DNA from: Triplophysa rosa
Lineage: Eukaryota > Chordata > Actinopteri > Cypriniformes > Nemacheilidae
DNA: 64,000 nt
Direction: 5' to 3'
Assembly: GCF_024868665.1 (NCBI RefSeq)
Contig: NC_079890.1
Span: 8,833,081 to 8,897,080 of the forward strand
Shown: positions 1 through 23,930 of the stretch, one piece after another
Numbering within the stretch: the stretch's first letter is position 1
Layout of the letters: the number at the start of each line of letters is the position of its first letter
The notes under the pieces: model-generated
Seen by the model: only the letters and a program-made list of their open reading frames with translations
The model's database searches: none
What the model was told of the DNA's origin: nothing
Program-made: the position numbers and the translations under genes

Positions 1-1269
1 AGTTCACCGTTTCAATAAGCTATTAGGGCTGTGACGGTGGCAGTTTTTTACCACTGCGGTGGTAATAGATGGTGCGGTGGTTGAGAAATATATATTATTT
101 ATATAAATAATATTTATATTATTATATTTGCGTGTAGCAACCACATGACGAGTGGAAGAGAAATATAGACCTTATTTAAATACTTGAAATTGTTAAATAA
201 TTGAAATATGATATCTGAAATAAATGAGGATGAAACATCCGTCAATGTTTAACGCGCAAATCCATCAGTGAAACGGCACACTACAGCATATAAAACATTT
301 AAATAAACATCAGTAAATAATGAAAACTTAAATGATATAAGAAAGCTAAATACTAAATAAAAAAGCTCTTGTTGCAGTAACTTCAGTCATTGGCGTATTA
401 ACCCTTACAGTCCTTAACAATTCCATTTGAAACAAACTGTTTAAACCTACCTTGGCTTTCCTATTCAGATTGCCATAAAAACTTTACTTTTTCCGACTCG
501 TTGATGTGAAACTTACTTGTTGACATTGTCCAGATTAAAATGTGTAGGCCTACAGCTGCACTAAATGCGCGTTCAGAAGATGTGCACAGGAGCGCAAATG
601 AAGAGATGCTCTCCGCAACCGCGGCAAAACCTGCACGCGCTCCGACACTAAGCAAGTGGGTCATAGCCAGTTTTGATTTTACGTATCTGTTCATTTCACA
701 ATAAGATCCATTGCAAAACCCGCAGAATAACCTGGGTTTTGCCGTGCAGGCCTGCGCTCGAACGCACCAACGGAAACGTATGCCAATAATTTCTGTTAAT
801 TTAAAATCTTTTAAATAAAACCATCCACAACTGAAAGGCTACAACTAGCAATCGTTATCGCAACTCTCATATTTATTACACCTATATTTGTCAGAGTGAC
901 GTGCACTACCGCCGGTGGCAGTTTGCCACCGTCATAGCACTTTACCATCGCGGTGGTGCGGTTGTTACGGCAACCGTCACAGCCCTATAAGCTATCAGTT
1001 ATTTATCAGCATGAGAAACACGTGTGAGCGTGTGAACATACTAAAACGCGTGTGTCTCACGGTGAATGCATTTGCATGAGACTTCAGAGCCCTGTAACAT
1101 GAATAGTTTAGCGGGCTGTGCGTCAGTAATAACGGTCCGTGGGGAAACGCAGTGCTCTGTGTGTACTGTAGTTAAATGGATTAAACGAGGCTTCGAGGCA
1201 ACAAAAATTGCCTCGATGATTTTTTGTATTCGAATAACTCGAGTTACTCGAGGAATCGTTTCAGCCCTA
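1..1269 (+). repeat. Right part of a non-autonomous hAT-like repeat, split by a nested insertion
   Basis: Bases 1-23 and 988-1269 are the flanks of a nested element and together form the right part of a repeat that runs off the window start. It ends in TCAGCCCTA at 1261-1269 after a CTCGAG-rich palindromic tail. The same sequence recurs forward at 61056-63423, where full ends and an 8-bp duplication are seen, and inverted at 12781-13707. No transposase reading frame is visible. The small overlapping reading frames at 1041-1326 lie inside this repeat and are not genes. Confidence 0.7.
24..987. mobile_element. Non-autonomous hAT element with 8-bp target duplication
   Basis: The ends are TAGGGCTGTGACGGT and its near inverted complement ACCGTCACAGCCCTA. 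The host sequence TAAGCTAT is present on both sides (16-23 and 988-995), an exact 8-bp target site duplication as expected for the hAT superfamily. The unit is 964 bp and AT-rich, with no transposase-sized reading frame, so it would need a transposase in trans. It interrupts an older repeat whose two halves rejoin cleanly when it is removed. Confidence 0.85.
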
Positions 1270-1810
1270 GTTAAATCAAAACAAATCAACTGCAGTTTAA
1301 TTGATAATAATTGGAATGCACAATAAAAAACATTATTTTGGATTTAAACTTCGTATTATAGCATTTGGCGTGTATTTATAAATTAAATTAAAAGCACAAA
1401 CAGCAAAACACTGAATAAAATAAGTTTCTGGAAGTCAGGTCTTTGTGAAACGTGTGTAACTCGTGTTGAATGACACCTACACTGACCAAAATTATAAACG
1501 CAACAGTAGTTTCTTCATGTGTATACATGAAGAAGCACATGTTTCTCTTATGCTGGCAGGATAATCTTGACAGGGTATTTACGCTGTAAATTTATTTTAT
1601 GTGTTTATTTTAAGATGGTATGGTATCTTGCATTGTAAAATCATCCTACCTGTTTATTTTGTTGATGTGGTTTAGTTTATATTACGTTTTGCCCTGCGGT
1701 AGGAAAATCTGACAGGGTAGAACAATTCGAACACCGGTACAGCCCCGCGAGCGTGAGGTTTTGTTTTGCCGACGCAGCTCGTCTTTCTCTTGGTCTATCT
1801 GTGCAGCGAC

Positions 1811-1972
1811 TGGTGTTCTGCCAATTTATGCTACCCATAAATTTGTGCTACCCTCGTGTTGTGATTGGGGGAGGGGTTATTTAGGGGTAAGGGTTGGGTT
1901 GGGGGAGGGGTTAGTCCTGTTTTGTATGGAGGTAGCAAAATTTGATAGGGATGCATAAATTGGCAGAACACC
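1811..1972. mobile_element. Short MITE with inverted ends
   Basis: GGTGTTCTGCCAATTTATG at 1812 is matched in inverted orientation by CATAAATTGGCAGAACACC ending at 1972. The roughly 160-bp interior contains G-rich imperfect repeats (GGGGGAGGGGTTA). There is no coding capacity. The superfamily cannot be assigned because no clear target duplication is seen. The remaining sequence from 1270 to 2367 shows no host exon that I recognise. Confidence 0.65.
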
Positions 1973-2367
1973 GGCGGAAAACAGCAGCACATTCAACTGA
2001 CCGAACAAAACAGCATTTCCAAAATTCTGTCACTTTTACTGACTGCCTAGGCATATGAACATTAACGTTCACGCTAAAGCCTACATACCATAATAATGTT
2101 ATAACCCGTATTTTCCATAAAATTATCATTAAATTAACCAATTATCGTCTGGTATCTGTCTGTTGTAATCGACATCGGGATATTTGCGAGACATTGGCGA
2201 TATACGATAACATCGTCACATCGCCCTACTGACTAAGTACATTCATAAAAAGTTAACTTGATAGCAGCTGGTTGTAAAGAATTCTAAAAAGAGGGGAGTT
2301 GGTGCTGAGAAAAGTTCCAGTGTCATTTAATGTAAATAAATGACATTTCATTTTCAATACTGTTAAG

Positions 2368-12488
<10,121 letters not shown>

Positions 12489-12681
12489 GTGACCACACAC
12501 GTCAGAATGTTCTCTGTTGAAACATTTTAAACTAAAGAGTTGAGATCTACAGAAAGCCAATAATGACAGGAAATTTAAATGTAACCAGTAACCACATGTT
12601 ATAAACGGTCCTGTGAGTTTTTTTCTCTCACCACACACACTGATGGTATTGCATGTGAAGTGTGTCATGAGATTAACAAAG

Positions 12682-12768
<87 letters not shown>

Positions 12769-12769
12769 A
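12682..12769 (+). repeat. (CTAT)n microsatellite
   Basis: About 22 uninterrupted tetranucleotide copies start about 190 bp after the last visible ndufs2 exon. They are immediately followed by the truncated left edge of an inverted hAT-like repeat. Confidence 0.97.
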
Positions 12770-12780
12770 TACACTAGGAG

Positions 12781-13707
12781 TTATTTGAATACAAAAATTC
12801 ATCGAGGCCTAGTTTAATCCATTTAACTACTGTCGGCAACACACGAAGCACTGCGTTTCCCTGATTATTATTACTGACGCACAGCCCTCTAAACTCTATT
12901 CATGTTACAGGGCTCTCAAGTCTCACGCATTCACCGTGAGACACACGCATTTTAGTCTGTTCACACGCTCACATGTATTTCTCATTCTGATAAATAAGTG
13001 ATAGCTTATTGAAATGGTGAACTGCTATTTTACTTAGTTTTAGTCTATTTTGCGAGTGAAATTTGTTTTCCGGCTGCATTGAGTCCATAAAACTAGATTC
13101 GTGATGCTCATGAATTTGTTTGCGCTTTATGAGGACATGAACACATGAACTTCATCTCCAGAGTTGCTCTGAGAGTTTATTTCAGAACATTTTACTGAGT
13201 GAAGCTAACACACTAAAAAATAAGTGTCTTCCGACGACCTGCCAAAATAAAAGTCCGGGAAACTCTGTATTTTTATGTGGACAAATATATTACTATTTAA
13301 TAGTAAAAAAGAAACTAAAACCAATTTAGATAAACTAAATGCATCATGCGTAAGCTGAAGTTAGTTGTTTACCTTTGAAATTATTCTTTCTATTTTTATT
13401 AATGTTTCATATTTATACATTTGTATTAGGCCTATATTGCATTTTGAATGTAATATGGCAATGGAATGTACTAAATGGGTTTAATTTTCACAGATATGAA
13501 TGTATGCAATTTCAGCAATAAATATGTTAATTTTTCTAAAAAGGAAACAAATTAGTTGTTCATTTTAAGAGACCTGTCTTATTTTCTCTTGTATATTTAG
13601 TATTGCTCTTTAATAAAGAAAATGTACTTATTATCCGAATAACCGATTAATCGATGGAAAATCAGTAGAATACTCGATTACTAAAATAATCGATAGCTGC
13701 AGCCCTA
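12781..13707 (-). mobile_element. Inverted copy of the TAGGGCTGCAGC hAT-like repeat, truncated
   Basis: This copy shares the GAGAGCCCTGTAACATG, TCAGCATGAGA and TTTCAATAAGCTATC segments (in reverse complement) with 1-1269 and 61056-63423. It ends at GCTGCAGCCCTA (13696-13707). The terminal CTCGAG tail is missing at the left, where the CTAT microsatellite abuts it. No transposase frame is seen. Confidence 0.75.
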
Positions 13708-13712
13708 ATATA

Positions 13713-15328
<1,616 letters not shown>

Positions 15329-15330
15329 TA

Positions 15331-17187
15331 TCTCTCCCTCTCTCCCCACACACGCACTCATACATACGCTCCTGAAAAAAATCTTAGACCGGGGGAAACA
15401 TTACAAGTATTCGCATTTCTCGCTGGTGGATCGTAAACCAGGTTATACGTACTGCTTCAAAATGCTAAAACAAGAAACAGGAGCAGGAGACAAAAAAAAC
15501 GAGTGTAGGCAATTTATTGAAAACTTCATTTAAACTCAAACAGGCTGTGCATCAGCTGGTCAAAAGTTTAAGACCATAGCCCAAAAAAACCCCACAACAG
15601 AACTAAAAGTGTAAAAAAGTGGACTCAGTAGTGAGTGGACTCAGTAGTGAGTAGCCCCACCGTTTTTGTTGATCACTATATTCAAAGCTATTCCCTTTGT
15701 AGTGTATTTCGGGGAAACTATGAGTTGAACCACAGTACCATACGTATAATTAATGGTGATTAACCAGTAACTATTTTCTACACTTTACCTGATGCAGCAG
15801 AATTAATAATAGCGACAGACTAAATGTACTCGTCCAGTGATTGATCAGAAATATTACTTTCCTGGCCTTGGAAAGACAATATTCTTACTGTAGTACAGTA
15901 CCACTTCAGAAATCTGAAGGGAAAAACGAAATCAAGCAGTTTAAGTGACGTTGATATGTGATAAATAAACACAGAAACGATTAGAACGTGGCTACAAATG
16001 CAGTTTTATTTACTACACTAAAGGGGAAATAAAACCAACTAACTAACTAACAAAGACCAAACAAATAACAAACAAACATACAACGTAAAGCAGTAAAGAA
16101 TGAAAGAAATAGACAAAGCAAAGAGTGGCAGTATTAAATCAGCTATTCGCATCTGCATAAACCATCAAGGACAATCTCCTTATTTAAAAGGGGCAAAGCT
16201 TAAGTGCAGCTATTTAGAAATAGATCAGATACTTGCATTGGCTTCCTGGTTGTGCTGGGACAAGTTCTGGTGCGCGTGCAAAAAGGTTTCAGAGTCCTGA
16301 TGAGTTCAAAGCGAGCGGGTGAGTCCGTCGGATTCTTTCTTAGAACCGGATTGGCTGACGAAGGTAGAACGAACTTAGCCGAAGCAAACTGCCAGAAGAA
16401 GCTGTCTCCGAGGAGAGAGACAGGTCTCGACAGGGTGCATGAAAACGAGCGAGTGCGAACACACACAAGCGAGCGCGAACACACACAAGCGAGCAATCTT
16501 TCCTTCATGCACAGATGTTTTAACACCGGGGGCGTCACGCCCCTCCAAGGTGGCGATCCAATGTGATGAGATAGTTTTGGGCGCGAAAACATGTTTCTTT
16601 GTCGGCACACTAGCTCATTTGCATTTATGGTCGCCTGGGAGTTTGGAGCAGGAATAGTCTTAGAATGAAATAAAATGACTATGGTATAAAATACATTACT
16701 GTGCTATACACCATATTCTAAGTAATGAAGAGGGAAACATTTAGATATGAAGCATGAAAGGATTAAATTACATTGACCTGTAGTTTGTACAAGAATGTAA
16801 ATATAAACAGAATTACCACTAAGCACACATGCCTTTGAGGTTATAGGTGAAGGAGAATAACATGGGGACAAGCATACACTGTGGGGTGATTGTATATAAA
16901 CTTTAAACCAGTCTTTTGTGGCTAAGGAAAGAGAAAGAGACATTCTTTTGGAAGAATTTGAGGCTCTCTGTCCCTGGGGGCCACATGGATTTTCTCACTT
17001 TGGTGAACAGTCCTGTCCTCCCCCAAGAACCTCCTTTGAAGTCCAGTGGAATCTGTCCTGGTCAGTGATGAAGGTGTTGAGATTTGGACCAGACTCATTG
17101 GTGCCTGGTAGAAGCCCTGGTGAGAGGTTACTGTGTTTTACGATCTTATGATCCCAGATGGTAAACTTTGATCTGACCAGACCCTAC
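15331..17187. other. No host gene; unclassified repeat-like DNA
   Basis: 15545-15690 has a TGGTCAAAAGTTTAAGACCA motif and a doubled GGACTCAGTAGTGAGT unit. 15980-16620 contains reversed polyadenylation-like TTTATTT and a doubled GCGAACACACACAAGCGA unit at 16455-16495. The GC-richer 16200-16600 part resembles a reversed retroelement LTR, but no boundaries could be fixed. Overlapping short frames on both strands show no protein signature. Confidence 0.35.
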
Positions 17188-18003
17188 ACCTTAATGCCGA
17201 CGTAATTTCTGAATCTATGTAGCAGTGTGCTGTGGTCAATGGTGTCGAATGCAGCACTAAGGTCTAGCAGCACCAATAACGAGATACAGTACAACCTCGG
17301 TCAGACGCCAATAGCAGATCATTTGTAACTCTGATCAAAGCAGTCTCTGTACTGTGACATGCTCTAAATCCAGAGTGGAATTCTTCATTGATGTCATTCC
17401 TTTGGAGGAAGGAGCATAATTGAGTTGAAACTACTTTTTCCAGAACTTTAGATATGAAAGGTAGATTCGATATAGGTCTGTAGTTAACTAGTGCTCTAGG
17501 GTCGAGTGGGGTTTTTTGACAAGGGACCTTATAACAGCCAACATATATGCTTTAGGCACATGTCCTAATGTCAGAGATGAGTTAATAATACCAAGAAGAG
17601 GATCTATAATTTCTGGGAGCATCTCTTTCAGTAGATTTGTAGGAATAGGGTCTAGCATGCATGTTGTTGATTTAGATGATCTAATGATTTTAGACAGTTC
17701 ATCGTGATCTACGGTAGAAAATAATTGCAATTTCTCCTTAGGGGCGCTGTAGTTAGTTTGTTCACCGGGTTTCACTTCTGGTTATATAATTCTTGTTATA
17801 ATTTTTTCTCTAATATCTTGAATTTATGAACTACTTTACAAATAAAATCCATCACTGTTATGCTGATATCCAGAATCTGAAGTCGCTAACGATTTATTTT
17901 TTGTTAATTTAGCCACTGTGTTAAATAAAAACCTAGGGTTGTGCTGGTTTTCTTCTATTAGTGATGAAAAGTAGGTGGATCTAGACGTTTTTAGGGCTTT
18001 GTG
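17188..18003 (-). mobile_element. L2-clade LINE fragment (ORF2 middle part)
   Basis: Read on the minus strand, it matches the 56253-59216 element: [20 protein letters not shown], then [20 protein letters not shown], then the start of the RT with an [13 protein letters not shown] segment near 17240. Frameshifts and stops interrupt it. It covers only the linker and first RT blocks. Confidence 0.9.
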
Positions 18004-18520
18004 TGTATGTGTGTATATACAGGTACATCTAAAAAAAATTGAATATCGTGATAAAGGTCGATATGTGTTGTCACTCAGTTTCATAACACATAGAGTGAAA
18101 TATTTCAAGCCTATATTTCTTGAAATGTGGATGATTATGGCTTACAGATAATTAAAACCCAAAATTAAGTGTCTCAGAAAATTTGAATATTACATAAGAT
18201 CAATAAAAAGGATATTTTAAACAGAAATGTCAGGCTTCTGAGAAGTATGTTAATTTCTATTAGGGATGCAACAATACAGCTCACCCACGCTTCAATACGA
18301 ACCTCGGTTTTTCGCCCACGGTTTTCGGTTCGGTTCTGATGGCTTCGGCACATTAAAGTGTTTTTTCATTGTTTTATGCTTATGTGACAGGAACAGTAAA
18401 AACTATTTTACTGAAATTCTCTTTATTTTACTTGACTTATTTTATTATCTTTAAGCAAAAATCAACTTGTACAAATTCCTGGTGTATTGAATAAATGTAA
18501 AGATTTACACTGGCAGCTCA
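18004..18520. other. DNA-transposon fragments, no gene
   Basis: ACAGGTACATCTAAAAAAAA at 18020 and the partly repeated TTGAATAT about 160 bp later resemble a teleost mariner-type MITE. TAGGGATGCAACAATACAG at 18260 looks like a hAT-type left end. Neither is complete before the assembly gap. Confidence 0.4.
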
Positions 18521-18620
18521 NNNNNNNNNNNNNNNNNNNNNNNNNNNNNNNNNNNNNNNNNNNNNNNNNNNNNNNNNNNNNNNNNNNNNNNNNNNNNNNN
18601 NNNNNNNNNNNNNNNNNNNN
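18521..18620. other. Assembly gap, 100 N
   Basis: Exactly 100 consecutive N bases, the usual placeholder for a gap of unknown size. The right flank is (GT)n, corresponding to the GT-rich 3' untranslated part of the L2 element. The same family is complete across this region at 59890-60240. Confidence 0.99.
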
Positions 18621-18838
18621 GTGTGTGTGTGTCTCTGTGTCTGTGTGTGTTGGTGTGTGTGCGTGTTGTGTGTGTGGAGTGTTTTGTGTGTGGGTGTGTC
18701 TGTCTTCTGTGTTTTCAACCTTTTCTTGTTTTTGCAGGTACAACTTTGATTGTTTTGCTTGTAGTCAATGTGTCTCATGTACAGCTGCTTTGTAACAATG
18801 AAAATTGTAAAAGCGCTATATAAATAAAGTTGAGTTGA
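18621..18838 (+). mobile_element. L2 LINE 3' end with GT tract and ATTAAA-free tail
   Basis: The stretch from the GT microsatellite through TCTTGTTTTTGCAGGTACAA to ATAAATAAAGTTGAGTTGAG is almost base-for-base the 3' end of the L2 copy at 60060-60240. It therefore belongs to the same subfamily. The rest of this copy is lost in or before the N gap. Confidence 0.9.
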
Positions 18839-20572
18839 GAAAGAGGATGCTCTGCACCGGGGAGAGCTTGCTCTTTTCTCAGTTGACCTGTAGCCCCACC
18901 GATCTAGGTGCCGGAGCACCAGGTCCCTGTGTGTACAAAACAGATCTCGAGAGTGTGCCAAAACTTCAGCCAGTCGTCGAGATAGTTAGTACCCGCACAC
19001 CCCCTTCCCTACGGGGAAGGAGGGCGGCTTCCACGACCGTAAAGACTAGTGGAGACAGGGAAAGACCGAAGGGGAGGACCCTGTACTGATATGCCCGTCC
19101 CTCGAACGCGAACCGTCGGAACGGCCGATGTCAAGGGAGGATCGAGACATGAAGTACGTGTCCTTCAGGTCGACTGCCATGAACCGGTCCTGACACCTGA
19201 CAGACGTGTATACCTGACGGTTCCTGTATACGCGCTGGGTCGGTCTTACCCTCGTGGAGCTCTCTCAACGCCCTGGCCTGGCAGGAGCCATAGCGTGGAG
19301 AGAGGAGGCAGCTTGGTCCACCGCAATGTAAGCTCTCGACACCAGAGATGCCGAGACACCACATGCCTTGGACGGGAGTCTAGGTCGCCACCCCCACAGG
19401 TGGCCGCCGCCTACGGGCACAAGCACCGCGGCGGCAACTCCACCTGGGGGACAACAACGTATCCTCCAGCTGTCTCAACCTCGAGGGAAGAGAGGGTGAC
19501 TGAACTTTGTTTGATGTAAAACGTGCCGGAAAGGGGCGTTCCAGGTCTTACCAAGTTCCTCATGCACTTCCGGTAAACACGGCACTGGGGGCGGGCGCAG
19601 CTCGGAGCCGCGCTCAAACCCGAGGCGCCATGTAACCAGCCGCGAGCGCCAGGAAAGGCAGTGCAGGCACTGCAACCCAACGCTCACGGCGGCCCGGGAA
19701 AGCATGGCTGACATCTCGACGTCCGTTTCTTCCTGGGCTCGACCCCCGAGGGAGGGAGCCCGTGGAATCGTCGGAGTCGGATGGCAGTACGTCACCCCCC
19801 GATGCTGCAAGAGACCTCTCATCATCACGCATCGTGTCCGAATACGTGACCGTCTCCTGGGGAATGGACAGACGAACGAGATGAGGTGTGAACGGTCCGT
19901 GAGCCAGTGGCTGGCGGATTATCGCTCACAGTAATCCTCATATCACCCTCGCTGCTTGCCGTAGCGGACGGCAGGGCCGTAGTCCTGCCGCCACGGAACG
20001 GGGAGCAAACGAGGTGGTGGCTGAGTCCTGCCGGAACACAGCCACCTGTGACGCAATGTCTGAATCGTCACCGCCGCAGTGCGGGCAGGACGTATCCACA
20101 ACGTCTGCCCCAGCGAACTGGAAGCAGGCATTGTGTCCGTCCCCCTCCTCGATGAGTGTGTTGCACCCATGAGAACAGCGGGACAAGCCACGCTGGAGAA
20201 ATTTGCTCTTTTAGAAAAGGAAATTGCTCGAACACCTCCGGAACTGCCGAGACGCCCAGGGGAGAGTAACTGCAGGAAGGGACCGTCCGCTGTCCACGTC
20301 GTAGATTCCAGCAGAAAGAATGATCACCAAGATCGTAGAGAAGCTCATCAGATGCGTAGGCTCTGAAGAACAAAAGGTGAATGAATGAGCACGCCGGCTT
20401 CCCTCTTATACCCGGACATCCGGGGAGGAGCCCGGCATGCAAATTTCATTCGCCAATTTTCATTAGCCTTTTTCTAAATACTCAGAAGATGATAGGTTCT
20501 CAAGACAAACCCCATTCTGTCGGTTCGACACAACGTCGAGAGACCGACAGAAAGGGAACTACAGTCAGTTCA
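18839..20572 (-). mobile_element. Internally deleted DIRS-type retrotransposon
   Basis: On the minus strand it carries a piece of RT ([20 protein letters not shown], near 18920-18860). A rearranged gag-like region matches the 42500-43100 part of the full element. An inverted terminal repeat with the ATACCCGG...TCCGG...GGCATGCAAATTTCATTCG series and the CTGTCGGTTCGACACAACGT motif lies near 20400-20565. Most of RT, RNase H and recombinase are deleted. It sits between two L2 LINE pieces. Confidence 0.85.
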
Positions 20573-21962
20573 AAATGCAGCTGCCAGAGTTCTAACCAGG
20601 TCCAGAAAATACGATCACATAACCCCAATGTTATCATCCCTTCACTGGTTACACATTAAGTATCGTATTGACTTTGAAGTTCTTTTAATTACTTATAAAT
20701 CCTTAAACGGTTTAGCCCCTACCTACATAACAGAGCTTCTACCACACTACAACCCATCACGCTCTCTAAGATCTCAAATCTCCAGACTTTTGATAACACC
20801 TAGAATAACTAAATCCACCAAAGGGGGTAGAGCTTTCTCATACGTAGCACCTAAACTCTGGAATAGCCTCCCCGATACTATCGAGGGTCAGACACACTCT
20901 CCCAATTTAAATCTAGATTAAAGACACATCTTTTCAGCCAAGCATTCACTAATACATAGCTAATGAACAGCAGCTATGCTAATTATTCTCTTTCTGCCCT
21001 CACCTCGGGATGCCCATCCCGAGGTAGGGAGAGATTCCGCCAGGCCCAGATGAACGTCATGCCCATCCCCAACTAGAGATTACGCCAGCTACATCAGAAA
21101 ATCCCGTGCCATCCTCCTGCGAGAGCCTGCGGACTGACTGACCATCCCAGCTCCATCCAAGGCAATTCCATCACCACCCAAGAAAAAGGCAACCATCTGA
21201 CCGGCCCAGCTCAGACAATTCCATCCCCAACCGAGAGCAAAGACGGACTACTTGTCACATTAATGCTAAATTTACAATACTTGGTATTTAATGCTAAACT
21301 TACATCACATGACAGCAGTTTGAAGTTATGGCTGCACTCAGTGACTTTGATTGGAGGTTGCTGGGTGGGTGTTGTAGGGAGTGGGGGGGCTTGCTGTGTT
21401 TGGTTCTGGTCTGGTTGGTCTTGTTTTGTGGTCGATGTCGGACAACAGAGGAATAAAGTTAATTATGCCATTACTATTTTTCCCTGGTTGTTCCTCTGTT
21501 GTCTGTTGTTGATCGCGGAATGGGACCGGGTTGGACCTGCACGGTTTCGGCGGGTGCGGCTTCCTGGGTCGCGGCTCGTGGGCTCTCCCTGTTCTTCGTG
21601 GACGTTGCTCGGTGGCTTTGGTCGGGGTCACTGAGTGCAGCTATGACACGTCAGAGGAGATCTGGCCCTCCCGGCTGAGCCTGGTTTCTCTCGAGGTTTT
21701 TTTTTTTCTCCATTTATTCATCATTGGAGTTTGGGTTCCTCGCCACAGCAGTGCAGTGTTGGCATGCTCACCGGGAGACTGCATTTATTTATTCATTTAT
21801 TTATTAGATATTATTTATTAAAATGATCTTGCTTGGTCTATAAACACCATGCACTGTGCTGTGTTTTACCTTTCTGTGTTTTTATGATTTGCTCCTGTAA
21901 AGCTACTTTGGAACAATGCACATTGTGAAAAGCGCTATAAATAAAATTGAATTGAATTGAAC
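20573..21962 (+). mobile_element. L2-clade LINE 3' end (second subfamily)
   Basis: Translation from 20575 gives the C-terminal L2 ORF2 block with LHWLHIKYRIDFEVLLITYK, then [20 protein letters not shown]. Long 3' untranslated sequence follows, ending in AAAGCGCTATAAATAAAATT and a (GAATT)n tail at 21960. It is related to, but clearly diverged from, the 55.9-60.2 kb element. It is 5'-truncated, as is normal for LINE insertions. Confidence 0.88.
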
Positions 21963-23639
21963 ATGCAAACATTCCTATGTGTATAATGGTCTCATACACA
22001 AATATACCTTTATTTAAAGCTCAATATACGTATAGGAATATGTGCATATGATTTGATGGTTTATTTTAATACTCAATAATCTAAAAGTTAGCTAAGTAAT
22101 CTAAAAATAGCTGACACACACATGAACACTGTATGGTTAGTTTTGTGCAGGCACATGCAGAGGGGGGGCTTTGGGGACTTGAGCCCAGGCCCTTTTTCTT
22201 CCTCGAGAGAAAGTGCCCTTTTTCTGGGATTTTTTATAAATGGATATACTGTATGTATGTGCGCTTGTATGTGTTTCTGTTTGCGCGCGGCTTTAACTGT
22301 CAAACAAGTAGAAAATGTCAGGTCAGGTCGGGAAATTTTGAGAGTTCCGATGCCTTTCTCCCATCCGCGTCTCCACGCAGTCGCGCAGCCACACATAGCG
22401 TGCACACGCAGCACAGCTGTGTGTGTGTAGCACGTTTGGCACATCAGGCAGAGAGCCGCAGAAGTGAAGCCCTCCCTCCTTTCCAGTAGCGTTTGTTTTG
22501 GCGTTTGTAGGCATTAATTAAAATGTGTTAACTTGCATACATTTGTCAGGCAATTCAGATGAACAGGATAAACAAAATAATAAAGCATACCACCAGTTAT
22601 TAGTTAATATGACTTACATCAAGAGTCTTTTCCCTTGAAATGTTATGTTTACATATGCAGATATATATGCAGGTTGTTTTGGTTGATTTAGCAGAAATCT
22701 ACAGAAGCAAACAGACGTGGGTATAGAGGGCTTAAAACAAACAACTTTGTGTATTTTGGAAATTACCTTTCCATTAGAGCAAAAGAAGACATGAAAGCAA
22801 AATGGACAAACATCTCAAAATTGAACAGTACATTAAATGTCCTGCCTTAAACAATAACTTGATAAGTTTGATGTCAGACTCCTCATCTAATAACTATCCA
22901 TTTTATATGTTGTGTATATGCGCTGATAGATCTAAACCGCCATACCTCAAATGTGAAACAAAGTTCTTGTCTTTTCAGTTTAGCGTGAAGGTCATTGTTG
23001 GTGTCCCAATAACGCCACAATAATTAAAACAGTTTATTGGCTTGTGCAAAATAAACAAATTATTTGTGAAAATATGTCATTTTCCTTTGTGCAGTCATTT
23101 ATCCTAAATATATAGTTGAAATTTTAGCATAGAAAACATACACATTGTGGCTTAACTTCCTTTGTTGTTGCCTGTTCTTGTGATAAAATTTGTGAATTCT
23201 ACAGAAGACCATTGTTGGAAAATGAAACAACATGAAACAATTGGGTGAGTGTGAGGGATTTTAAAAAATAGTTCTTTAAGTGCCCTTTTTTCCACTTGAG
23301 CCCATGCCCCTCAAAATGTCTGTGCACGTCCCTGGTTTTGTGGCTATAAAACATTCCCTTTAAATGCTTTTGAAGTTGGAAAAAGGTATTTTAATGTGTA
23401 TGTAACTTTAGAGATGGTCCCTAAATTCACGAATATCGAAAGTTTAATGTCAAACCAACTTTATGCCAGTGAAACGCGGCAATGAACGCATGCTTTATAT
23501 GCGCCACACGCTCGTGTGTAAACACATTAAGACAATTTATAATATAATCTAAAATAAAACAGTATACAATATTCGTTAATGTTCCTGTAGGAAGGAGCTT
23601 GTTCTGTTGACAGACAGAGGCTTCAATTCCGCGAGTAGG
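21963..23639. other. No gene recognised
   Basis: AT-rich DNA. Two similar stretches (CTTGAGCCCAGGCCCTTTTT at 22180 and CTTGAGCCCATGCCCC at 23297) may bound a roughly 1.1-kb old repeat, but a consistent inverted or direct end could not be established. Short frames around 22088-22514 overlap on both strands and show no domain. Confidence 0.35.
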
Positions 23640-23885
23640 CTACAGTTTGCAAAACTGTGCGAACGGATTGCGAAAGCGTGCTGGCACAGATTATGAATTT
23701 GTGGGTACAGATTTCAAAAATTGAGGGGACGGTTTACAAAACCGAGAGCACGGATTGTAAACACGTGGGTACAGTTTATTAATCCGAGAGCACGGTTTTG
23801 TAAACTGTGGTAACAGTTTTAGAATCTGTGAGTACGGATTTTTAAACTGAGGGAACGAATTACAAAACTGTGGCCACGGATTTGC
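23640..23885 (+). repeat. Degenerate short tandem repeat built on CACGG/GTAAAC motifs
   Basis: About ten diverged units recur at roughly 20-26 base spacing, with alternating phrases such as GAGCACGGTTTTGTAAAC, GTGGGTACAGTTTATTAAT and GTGAGTACGGATTTTTAAAC. No two neighbouring units are identical, so the array is old or constrained. No known family was assigned. Confidence 0.6.
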
Positions 23886-23930
23886 GGTCTTGTTTTTTTT
23901 TTCTCCGAGGGGTGACCAGACGGGCTCCGT

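Noticed and set aside
16200..16657. Four overlapping frames of 72-136 codons on both strands
   Set aside because: GC-rich, repeat-containing segment. No frame shows a domain, and reverse-strand mirrors are equally long. Possibly a reversed LTR.
18835..20442. Many overlapping frames on both strands
   Set aside because: All are explained by the deleted minus-strand DIRS remnant and its GC-rich composition.
22140..23335. Possible transposon bounded by two CTTGAGCCCA phrases
   Set aside because: The phrases are in direct orientation with inconsistent flanks. No terminal inverted repeat or target duplication could be established.
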